The position numbers and the translations under genes are program-made. The notes under the pieces are model-generated. The model had not been told where the DNA came from. It saw only the letters and a program-made list of their open reading frames with translations, and ran no database searches. Shown piece by piece: positions 1 through 6,464 of a DNA stretch of 17,303 nt. Position 1 is the first letter of the stretch. Each line of letters starts with the position of its first letter. Source of the DNA: CALLMJ01 sp964493765 (lineage in GTDB: Bacteria > Bacteroidota > Bacteroidia > J057 > CALLMJ01); contig CAZBPK010000107.1 of NCBI GenBank assembly GCA_964493765.1, positions 1 through 17,303 on the forward strand, written 5' to 3'.

Positions 1-44
1 ATTTATAAGGCTGTAAATGAATATTTTAATGATATTTAGTTCAA

Positions 45-2687
45 CTATTTTTTAATTGTAATCATTTCTGCACCTCCCAATTGTGCAACTTTTCTTGAAG
101 ATTTTATCATGACTTTATCGGATTTTGAAATCCAATAAATGGTGCTTTTAGTTTCATCTTCTATAGAAGCAATTTCTACTTTCCAACAGTCCTTTCCATC
201 AATATTATCAGCACCTAAAACTTTGAGTTTTGCTGTTTCCAATTTTAAATTTTCTAATGATAAACTATTGAAAATCAATTGATAATTATCAGAAAGTGGT
301 AATGCAGCTACAAAAATGTCAATAGCACTATTCATATCTAAAAATGCTCCTTCATATTTCAACTCAGTTTTTTTCTCTCCAGCTTGAATAGTAACTTTTC
401 CATTTTCATACTCAATAATAAAATTCATAGGACCTTGATTCACAATTCTTTTTACAGGAAAGTTATTCAAATTAACGAAAAGATTATCTTTAGATTCTTG
501 ACCCATCATTAAAACGGTGGTATTAATTTCCCATTGCTTTCCAGATTTAATTTCGCGATTCATTTCCATTTTTAAATTTTGACCTTGAAAAGCAATAGAA
601 GTCTCAAACTTTTGGGATTCAGGTTTTAAATTCAAATTAAGTTTAGGTAAATCAGAAGCAGGTTTTAGATTTTCGGATTTTTTTAAAGTAAGTTTTGAAA
701 TATCAACTTTGAGTTCTTGTAATCTTTTAGCAACATCTTCAGGCATATCTTTTTGTTTATTTCCACCAATATGGTCTGCTAAAAATTTTTCAATTTCAGC
801 ATACATAGCCATTTGATTAACAGGTTTATAAAACCCATGTCCTTCATCTTCAGCCAATAAATAAGAAACGGGTTTCTTTTTATCTCTTAAAGCGATAGCA
901 ATTTGGTCAGACTCAGCTTTTTTTACACGAGGGTCATTAGCTCCTTGAACAATTAAAAGTGGTTTATTTATTTTATCTACATGAAATAAAGGAGAGGCTT
1001 CTTTAATTAATTTTTTTCCTTCATCAGTATTGGGGTCTCCTGTCATTTCATAAAGGAAGGCTCTACCAGATTCCCAGTAAGCAGGAATAGACTCTAATAA
1101 AGTAAACAAATTACTAGGACCCACAATATCAACACCACAAGCATACAAATCAGGGGTAAAAGCTAAACCCGCCAAAGTTGCATAACCACCATAACTACCC
1201 CCCATAATCGCAACACGCTTAGGATCAGCAATCCCTTGTTCTACTAAATATTTAACTCCCCAAGTAATATCATCTTGCATTAATTTTCCCCATTGTTTGT
1301 CTCCTGCATTCATAAATTTTTTGCCATAGCCACCACTTGCTCGAAAATTGGGTTGTAAAACCGCATAACCTCTATTGGCTAAAAACTGAACTGTAGCATT
1401 GTATCCCCAATAATCTCTTGGACCTTTTGGACCGCCATGAACCAAAATTACAACAGGTAAGTTCTTGCCATTAGAGTTTTTAGGTAAAGTTAAATATGCA
1501 GGTATTTCTAAACCGTCTGAACTTTTATATCTTATTGGTTTCATGGAAGCTAAAAATTCTTCATATTTTTTTAATTCAGGTCTTGGTGTATATTGCAAAA
1601 CCAATTTTCCTGATGCTGGTTCATAATAATATACTTCAGGTGCAATATTATCACCCGTAACAGAAACCAAAAATTTATCATATTTCAAAGTAGAACTAGT
1701 AAAACTAATTTCTTTGCCAGGAAACTGTTTTTGAACAAATTCATACTGGGCTTTTCTTTTATCATCTTTCCAATAATATTGAACTTTATCATCTATGTAT
1801 GTAAATGCAACAGGTTTCCTGGTATTCATATCCATTACTAAACTTCCGAAATCCACTCGGTTATTAGGATCAGAATGTAGTTTTTCCATTTTTAATGTAT
1901 TCAAATCCATTAAATATAATGCCGACTTATCCAAATCACCCTTATTGGTTTCTAAATAAATCTTGCTATTATCCTCAGTAAAACTTGAAACGCCTGCACC
2001 CTCTTTAACTGTTACTTCATAGATTTTACTTAAAGTCTTGTCTTTGTTGATTTTAAAGAATGTTGTATTACCCTTTTCGTCTGTTTTTGATAGAATTCTT
2101 AGATTATCATCCCAATCAAATACATAAGAGGTAATACGTTCCTTATTTTCAAATATTAAATTTAGTTCTCCCGTTGAAATTTTTAAGGAATACAAATCAT
2201 GCCAAGCCTTATCCCTATCATTCAGACCAATAAACATTAAATCGGGATTATTTTTGCTAACTTGATAAATTTGAGCAGTAACTTCATTTTTAGGAGTTAA
2301 ATTTCTTGAAGTAGGAGGGGTTTTTCCGTTGGCTTCCAAAGGATTAACAGCAAAAATATTCATATTTTCATCACCATCTTTATCCTTTACATAAAGCAAA
2401 TATTTACTGTCATAAGTCCAAAAATAACCATATAAAGGTCTTTTACTATCAGTTAATGGTTTTGCATTTTCAAAAGGTTCATCAAACTTTTTGACCCAAA
2501 TATTCATTATACCCTCATATTCTTTTAGAAAGGATATCCATTTCCCATCAGGGCTTATTTGACCACCTGAAATTTTGGGATTCCCAAAGAATACACTCCT
2601 ATCAATTAAAGGTGTTTCTTGACTATAAAGCTTACTCATACCCATTGATAACACTAAAATCGTGTAAAATACATTTTTTTTCAGCAT
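45..2687 (-). CDS. S9 family prolyl oligopeptidase-like serine peptidase with C-terminal beta-rich extension
   Basis: An 880-residue exported serine peptidase. Residues 1-22 form a signal peptide (MLKK, hydrophobic core, ending YSQ). Residues about 30-385 look like the beta-propeller of S9 enzymes, and about 385-640 are the alpha/beta-hydrolase domain. The oxyanion segment VHGGP, the nucleophile in GGSYGG (Ser498), the acid in NDPRV (Asp585) and the base in EGHGF (His617) are all present, so the enzyme should be active on short peptides in the periplasm or at the surface. Residues about 645-880 are an additional domain that standard S9 enzymes lack. It has repeated beta-strand patterns and a YWISKSDKVMIKSS segment resembling DUF3108/LolA-like folds (inference). 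A TAATTTTG -7 box lies 16 bases before the start. It reads away from the next gene and ends 44 bases from the window edge. Exact substrate unknown. Confidence 0.93.
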   Translation of the reverse strand: MLKKNVFYTILVLSMGMSKLYSQETPLIDRSVFFGNPKISGGQISPDGKWISFLKEYEGIMNIWVKKFDEPFENAKPLTDSKRPLYGYFWTYDSKYLLYVKDKDGDENMNIFAVNPLEANGKTPPTSRNLTPKNEVTAQIYQVSKNNPDLMFIGLNDRDKAWHDLYSLKISTGELNLIFENKERITSYVFDWDDNLRILSKTDEKGNTTFFKINKDKTLSKIYEVTVKEGAGVSSFTEDNSKIYLETNKGDLDKSALYLMDLNTLKMEKLHSDPNNRVDFGSLVMDMNTRKPVAFTYIDDKVQYYWKDDKRKAQYEFVQKQFPGKEISFTSSTLKYDKFLVSVTGDNIAPEVYYYEPASGKLVLQYTPRPELKKYEEFLASMKPIRYKSSDGLEIPAYLTLPKNSNGKNLPVVILVHGGPKGPRDYWGYNATVQFLANRGYAVLQPNFRASGGYGKKFMNAGDKQWGKLMQDDITWGVKYLVEQGIADPKRVAIMGGSYGGYATLAGLAFTPDLYACGVDIVGPSNLFTLLESIPAYWESGRAFLYEMTGDPNTDEGKKLIKEASPLFHVDKINKPLLIVQGANDPRVKKAESDQIAIALRDKKKPVSYLLAEDEGHGFYKPVNQMAMYAEIEKFLADHIGGNKQKDMPEDVAKRLQELKVDISKLTLKKSENLKPASDLPKLNLNLKPESQKFETSIAFQGQNLKMEMNREIKSGKQWEINTTVLMMGQESKDNLFVNLNNFPVKRIVNQGPMNFIIEYENGKVTIQAGEKKTELKYEGAFLDMNSAIDIFVAALPLSDNYQLIFNSLSLENLKLETAKLKVLGADNIDGKDCWKVEIASIEDETKSTIYWISKSDKVMIKSSRKVAQLGGAEMITIKK

Positions 2688-2703
2688 ATTTTTAAAGTTT
2701 AAA

Positions 2704-2711
2704 CAAAATTA
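2704..2711 (-). promoter_or_regulatory. Putative -7 promoter box for the S9 peptidase
   Basis: Read on the minus strand this is TAATTTTG, an exact match to the Bacteroidota -7 consensus TAnnTTTG, 16 bases upstream of the ATG. No convincing TTG box is visible 17-23 bases further upstream, so the assignment rests on one box. Confidence 0.45.
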
Positions 2712-2810
2712 TTTAAGACATCATGAATTAAATAATTAAATTTATCAGAAAGGTAAAATACAAAGATTAACGGATTAAAATGTAATTGAATTTAATAAAC
2801 TTAATAAAGA

Positions 2811-2943
2811 TTTGGGCGTGTCCCTTCACTAACGCTCAGGGTCGGGCTGCTACGGGTTTCACTTCGTTTCAGCAATCCTTTTTCTGCTTCGGTTATCTCA
2901 GCATCAAAAGGCAGTGCCAAGCCCTACGCATCCCTCACGCTTA
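2811..2943 (-). repeat. GC-rich dispersed multi-hairpin element, copy A
   Basis: First of three related copies, lying on the opposite strand from copies B and C. It matches copy C almost base for base outside one hairpin. The ends GCGTG (2816-2820) and CACGC (2936-2940) are complementary. An inner hairpin at 2877-2911 and another at 2822-2841 each pair with a tandem G.A mismatch in the stem. It sits between two divergently transcribed genes, so it cannot be a simple terminator for either. No coding capacity is shared between the copies. Confidence 0.85.
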
Positions 2944-3041
2944 TCCCGCAATAAAAATTGCAATTTTTTGTTAGCAAACCATCCAAGAAACCTCCCAAAA
3001 ATACCCATTACCCAATTAACCAAGTATTTAAAACACATAGG

Positions 3042-3190
3042 CAAAACCACACATCTTTTAACCAAATAGACAAACTACAAAGATAGATTAACCAAACATT
3101 CAAAATTTATCCAATATAGTAACCATGTGGTTAATATTTAAGGATTGTTATTTGTTTGGTTTATCTATATGGTTAATTGTTGGTTTTGAT
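3042..3190. repeat. Long imperfect palindrome made of TTAACCA / TGGTTAA boxes
   Basis: The centre is a perfect TAACCA-tg-TGGTTA inverted repeat (3120-3133). Outward, TTAACCAAAC at 3088-3097 mirrors TGTTTGGTTTA ending at 3163. TTTTAACCAAATAGA at 3057-3071 mirrors TCTATATGGTTAA at 3164-3176. GCAAAACCAC at about 3042 mirrors TTGGTTTTG ending at 3188. Left boxes read TTAACC and right boxes read GGTT. Another TTAACCAAG lies further left at 3016-3024. It could be a cluster of operators for the gene at 3217, or a decayed inverted repeat. Confidence 0.55.
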
Positions 3191-3206
3191 TTTTGATTTA
3201 TATTTG
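3177..3206 (+). promoter_or_regulatory. Promoter of the DUF4249-like lipoprotein gene
   Basis: TTG at 3177-3179, a 19-base spacer and TATATTTG at 3199-3206 give a full match to the Bacteroidota TTG/N17-23/TAnnTTTG promoter. The box ends 10 bases before the ATG at 3217, so the untranslated leader must be only a few bases. The promoter overlaps the right edge of the TGGTTAA box cluster. Confidence 0.65.
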
Positions 3207-3216
3207 CATTTGTTTT

Positions 3217-4311
3217 ATGAAAAAATACTCATTAATCATATCGTTAGTATTGTTCGGCTTAATTTTGTGTAACAGCTGCTCAACTTCTTTAGACATAAAT
3301 GCACCTGAAAAACCCATTTTAATAGTTTATGGTGTTTTGAATCCCAAGCAACCAGTACAATATATTCGTGTATCAAAAGGTTTTTTAGTAGATGGAGACG
3401 CTATAAAATATGCTTCTGAAACAGATTTGAGTGCAAACAATGCAAAAGTAACCTTGTCAGAGTATTTAATTGTTAATAATCGTGTATCCAATACACCCTC
3501 AAAAATTTTTGAGTTAGTTCCTGAAACTTCTATACCTAAAGAAGACGGCGTTTTCAATAAAAATCAAATTTTATATAAAACCCAGCCCTCGGACACCATT
3601 CGTGCTGGACGCTATTATGAACTAGAAGTTAAATTATTAGGGAATGAAACATTAAGTACTAAAGCTCATACGATTATTCCCTCTGAGCCTTTTATTACAG
3701 CTCCAACGGATAAAATTCAAGTGGGTCAAGGTAATGTTTTAAACAATTATCCAGAAATAGAGTTTTATAATCCCTATGAAGTGAAGTTTTATTCTAGAAA
3801 AAATTCTAATGATCCTGATGAATATTTAATTCCTGGAAGAGGTTATGAATTAAGAATTTACTTTAAGTATGGAATAGAAAACTCACCTGGTGATACTGCT
3901 TGGCAACCCATTTTAAGATTCGGTCCTACTCAACCTTTTGATAAATCTAGTTGTTCTGCTATTTCAGGTCAGATGTGCTATAGAATTGGTGCTCAGAGTT
4001 TTACAGACTTTCTAAGAAGTAGATTATTAGATAATACGCTTAAGTATGTTTATAATGATACTCCGCTTAATGAATCTACAAGATTAGAAATTACTTCAAT
4101 TGATACAGCTTTATTTAATTATTTACAAGTAAATAGCCCTGTATATTCAGATTTTAATGCAGTCAAACCTGAATATACAAATTTATCCAACGGTGCATTA
4201 GGAATATTGGGTTCAATTAATACATTTTCTAGATTTGTAAATATTGGTAATTGTACTAAACATTTAGCCAGATTAAATAATACTCCTAAACCCGGAGAAT
4301 TTTGTAAATAA
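3217..4311 (+). CDS. DUF4249-like outer-envelope lipoprotein
   Basis: A 364-residue protein. I place the start at the ATG at 3217: the upstream TTG at 3193 lies inside the promoter boxes, and MKKYSLI begins a normal lipoprotein signal. The hydrophobic core ends in CNSC, a lipobox of Bacteroidota type, so the mature protein should start at that Cys. The early segment PILIVYGVLNPKQPVQYIRVSKG and the later ASETDLSANNAKVTLSE resemble the start of DUF4249 proteins, which are lipoproteins usually encoded beside TonB-dependent receptors. No receptor gene is visible here. Four Cys residues in the C-terminal half could form disulfides. The stop is one base before the next gene, implying cotranscription. 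Function unknown; the family assignment is moderate. Confidence 0.72.
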   Translation: MKKYSLIISLVLFGLILCNSCSTSLDINAPEKPILIVYGVLNPKQPVQYIRVSKGFLVDGDAIKYASETDLSANNAKVTLSEYLIVNNRVSNTPSKIFELVPETSIPKEDGVFNKNQILYKTQPSDTIRAGRYYELEVKLLGNETLSTKAHTIIPSEPFITAPTDKIQVGQGNVLNNYPEIEFYNPYEVKFYSRKNSNDPDEYLIPGRGYELRIYFKYGIENSPGDTAWQPILRFGPTQPFDKSSCSAISGQMCYRIGAQSFTDFLRSRLLDNTLKYVYNDTPLNESTRLEITSIDTALFNYLQVNSPVYSDFNAVKPEYTNLSNGALGILGSINTFSRFVNIGNCTKHLARLNNTPKPGEFCK

Positions 4312-4312
4312 C

Positions 4313-5524
4313 ATGTTTGACTTATCCATTTACAATGATAAATTAACTTTCCCTAAATTATGGGATTCGTTTTATAAAAGTGTAAATCATGATAAAATTT
4401 TTTTAAAATATTATGAAAGTACTTCTCATCAAATATTAACCTATAAAGAACTCAATGCAAAAGCTCATTGTTTTGCAGCGTATTTAGTAAAATTAGGTAT
4501 TCAAAAAAATGATAAATTACTTTTAATTTCTCAAAATAATCCCAATTTTTATATTATAGAATTGGCTTGTAATTTTTTAGGGATAAAAAGTTTAACACTT
4601 CCCTATTTTTATGAAGGTAATAAAATTCAAGAAACACTGCTTAAATTTAAACCTAAACTATGTTATATTGAAAGCTATTCCATCTATCAAAAAATTCAGA
4701 AAGAAATTCAGAATCTTTGTGAAATAACTTTGTTATACGAAAAAAACTCTGAAAGCATTGCAGAAAATGAAACAGTTGTTCTAATTGAAACTGCTATCGA
4801 AATTGGAAAAATTTTTTGGAGAGAAAACCAGAATTTAATGAATGATTTAAAAAATTCCGTACAAGATAATGATGTTTTCATTTATTTAACTCCTGAACAT
4901 TACATTACCAACAAAGAATTCGTTTTGAATTTAAAGAAAATCGCCAATAATTTTGAACAAAATTCCAAAAATAAAGAGACGAGATTACTCATTAACTCAC
5001 TACCCTTTCATATACTCGCAAAGTATTCATTTTACCTTGGTATATTTAGGCATTTTTTAATCTATTTATGTGAAAATGAAGTTTTGACTCAATCATTTAT
5101 CAAAAAAAATAAAATTAATCATTTAGTATCTTCAGGTAAACTACTTAACGAATTAACTAATCAGTGGTTTAATCAAAAAAAATGGTCAAGAAATTTTGCT
5201 ATTCAAAAGCAAAAAAGGAAATTAGAATACAAAATTCAAAACAAAAATTTACCATTTGGTTTAAAAATTCAGTCAAATATTTCATTTTTGCAAAGAAGCC
5301 TATTAAAATCACAATGGGGTGAATTAAATATGATTCATGTTTTAGAGAGTGAAACAAATCTTGAAGATATACTCAACTGGAATGTAATTAATATACCCAT
5401 TCTATCCTATCAAATTGATTGGAAGGGAAACGTCGTGGGTCAGAACGTTCTTAATTTAAACAAGAATATTCAAGTTCCTCAATTTAACCAGAATCATAAA
5501 TTTTATAATGAAGATTTTTTTTAA
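4313..5524 (+). CDS. Degenerate acyl-CoA synthetase (AMP-binding) homologue, probable pseudoenzyme
   Basis: A 403-residue protein that follows the N-terminal half of long-chain acyl-CoA synthetases: a TYKELNAKAHCFAAYLVKLGI segment (residues 43-63), then KLLLISQNNPNFYIIELACNFLGI (68-91). Where the family has its ATP-binding loop (YTSGTTGxPKG) this protein has YLTPEHYITNKE (191-202), with no Gly/Thr-rich loop. It then continues with recognisable LPFHILAKYSFYLG and the WSRNF...KRKLEYKI stretch of the long-chain subfamily. It stops before the adenylation motif GYGxTE and lacks the C-terminal lid domain; the usual length is about 600 residues. It has no signal peptide and no internal stops. It starts one base after the lipoprotein gene. 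I infer that it cannot activate fatty acids; a binding or regulatory role is open. Confidence 0.75.
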   Translation: MFDLSIYNDKLTFPKLWDSFYKSVNHDKIFLKYYESTSHQILTYKELNAKAHCFAAYLVKLGIQKNDKLLLISQNNPNFYIIELACNFLGIKSLTLPYFYEGNKIQETLLKFKPKLCYIESYSIYQKIQKEIQNLCEITLLYEKNSESIAENETVVLIETAIEIGKIFWRENQNLMNDLKNSVQDNDVFIYLTPEHYITNKEFVLNLKKIANNFEQNSKNKETRLLINSLPFHILAKYSFYLGIFRHFLIYLCENEVLTQSFIKKNKINHLVSSGKLLNELTNQWFNQKKWSRNFAIQKQKRKLEYKIQNKNLPFGLKIQSNISFLQRSLLKSQWGELNMIHVLESETNLEDILNWNVINIPILSYQIDWKGNVVGQNVLNLNKNIQVPQFNQNHKFYNEDFF

Positions 5525-5573
5525 AATGATTTTGTTTTAAATTTTTTTATATATTGCAAAAAATTTAATTCCT

Positions 5574-5864
5574 ATGCCAATAAGAATAGTAAAAGATGAC
5601 GATAACGAATTAGACAATAATTTGGATAATAATCTAAATTTTAATAATGATGATATTAATTTAGATTTTAATGATAATAACTCTAATCAAAACTTTAATT
5701 ACCGTTTTAATTATAATTCTAATTCTAACAATAACAATAATTTTATGAATGGTATTATTGGAAGCATTGTGAGAATGATAATCATGAACTTAATATTTAA
5801 TTTTGTGAGTTCATTGATAAGAAAAATGTTTTATGGTAACAGAAACAAAAATAGAAGATCATAA
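5574..5864 (+). CDS. Asn/Asp-rich low-complexity protein with C-terminal membrane segment
   Basis: A 96-residue protein of unknown function. Residues 1-7 read MPIRIVK. Residues 8-57 are almost entirely Asp, Asn and Phe/Leu in a loose repeat (DNNLDNNLNFNNDD, then NSNSNNNNN). Residues 59-84 form a hydrophobic helix (GIIGSIVRMIIMNLIFNF), followed by a basic tail with KMFYGNRNKNRRS. The acidic, disordered N-terminus and basic C-terminus suggest a small single-pass protein. It lies 49 bases after the synthetase-like gene and 4 bases before the CDGSH start, so it probably shares a transcript with the latter. Short MPIRI-starting proteins of this composition occur in Bacteroidota, to my recollection. 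It is intact and not a shadow of another frame. Confidence 0.7.
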   Translation: MPIRIVKDDDNELDNNLDNNLNFNNDDINLDFNDNNSNQNFNYRFNYNSNSNNNNNFMNGIIGSIVRMIIMNLIFNFVSSLIRKMFYGNRNKNRRS

Positions 5865-5868
5865 GAAT

Positions 5869-6078
5869 ATGTCAAAAGTGCAAATAACTGTTAAAGAAAA
5901 CGGTTCCATTAGAATTGAAGCAGAACAAATTGAATTGTTAGACAGCGATGGAAAGCCTTACAAATTAGAAGGAAAAACTAGCATTTCCTTATGTAGATGT
6001 GGTTTATCTGCTAAAAAGCCATTTTGTGATGGTGCTCATAAAGGTAAATTTGAACATAAAGCAATAGCTCCTGAATGA
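5869..6078 (+). CDS. CDGSH-type [2Fe-2S] iron-sulfur protein
   Basis: A 69-residue protein carrying the complete CDGSH signature CRCGLSAKKPFCDGAH at residues 42-57. Cys42, Cys44, Cys53 and His57 should ligate one [2Fe-2S] cluster, the Cys3-His1 arrangement of mitoNEET-type proteins. It has no signal peptide or membrane helix, so it is cytosolic, and its size is normal for single-domain bacterial members. I chose the ATG at 5869 (MSKVQIT), four bases after the stop of the upstream gene. An in-frame ATG at 5833 would add 12 non-conserved residues and overlap the neighbour's last codons. Likely a redox or cluster-transfer protein; no specific partner is indicated. It converges on the Rieske gene. 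Confidence 0.9.
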   Translation: MSKVQITVKENGSIRIEAEQIELLDSDGKPYKLEGKTSISLCRCGLSAKKPFCDGAHKGKFEHKAIAPE

Positions 6079-6090
6079 AAAATTTTCTGT

Positions 6091-6459
6091 TTATGGGTTT
6101 TTAAATTGGTTAAGAACCCATAATTCATTATTTGTAATTACATAGTCATATAAATATAAGTCGCGTGGAGGTTTACCCTCCATTTTTTTTCCATTTGCAC
6201 TAAACTTTCCTTTATGACATGGACAAATCCAAGTTTCTCCGTTTTTTTTTACTGTACATTTTTTATGAGTACATGTTAGGTTTATAATTTTAAACTCTTC
6301 ATTTACAAAATAAACATAAATACTATTACCATTAAACTCATGAAAAGTTTCTCTATTTTTTAATTCTGTTATATTTCCAAGTAATTTTTTAGGTTCAGAA
6401 CATGAGGATAAAATCAAGGGTGTTGCAAAAGTAATAGCAAGAAAATCTCTCCTTTCCAT
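6091..6459 (-). CDS. Rieske [2Fe-2S] lipoprotein
   Basis: A 122-residue Rieske protein. The cluster-binding motifs are CTHKKC (Cys63, His65) and CPCH (Cys79, His82). Cys68 and Cys81 are placed to form the disulfide found in high-potential Rieske proteins. The N-terminus ERRDFLAI resembles a twin-arginine signal, which fits export of a folded metalloprotein, and the signal ends in the lipobox LSSC (Cys20), predicting a periplasm-facing lipid anchor. The domain is minimal, with no membrane helix beyond the signal and no dioxygenase catalytic domain, so it is an electron carrier rather than an oxygenase. Its ATG is 5 bases after the stop of the 582-residue gene, so the two are probably cotranscribed. 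The redox partner cannot be told from the sequence. Confidence 0.9.
   Translation of the reverse strand: MERRDFLAITFATPLILSSCSEPKKLLGNITELKNRETFHEFNGNSIYVYFVNEEFKIINLTCTHKKCTVKKNGETWICPCHKGKFSANGKKMEGKPPRDLYLYDYVITNNELWVLNQFKNP
6093..6121. terminator. Hairpin between convergent CDGSH and Rieske genes
   Basis: ATGGGTTTTTAA pairs with TTAAGAACCCAT (12 pairs, one G.T) around a five-base loop. It begins at the Rieske stop codon, 14 bases after the CDGSH stop. The placement suits a bidirectional terminator, but neither side has a strong T-run, so this is tentative. Confidence 0.4.
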
Positions 6460-6464
6460 GAAAG

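Larger units (their letters stand above)
2688..3216. other. 529-base divergent intergenic region
   Basis: No gene is supported here. From left to right it holds the S9 promoter region, the GC-rich repeat copy A (2811-2943), a perfect 16-bp palindrome AAAAATTGCAATTTTT (2953-2968) close to the repeat's end, a cluster of TTAACCA/TGGTTAA boxes arranged as a long imperfect palindrome (3042-3190) and the promoter of the DUF4249-like gene. Confidence 0.8.

Noticed and set aside
2786..2974. 62-codon plus-strand open frame across repeat copy A
   Set aside because: It runs through the GC-rich repeat, is not conserved as a protein in the other two copies and resembles no known protein.
3193..3216. TTG at 3193 as start of the lipoprotein gene
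   Set aside because: It lies within the spacer and -7 box of the promoter; ATG at 3217 gives a normal lipoprotein signal.
3327..3557. Minus-strand open frame inside the DUF4249-like gene
   Set aside because: Fully contained in a well-supported gene with lipoprotein signal and promoter; no independent start signal.
5833..5868. ATG at 5833 as start of the CDGSH gene
   Set aside because: It would overlap the upstream gene and add 12 residues of no family resemblance; ATG at 5869 begins the usual short protein.
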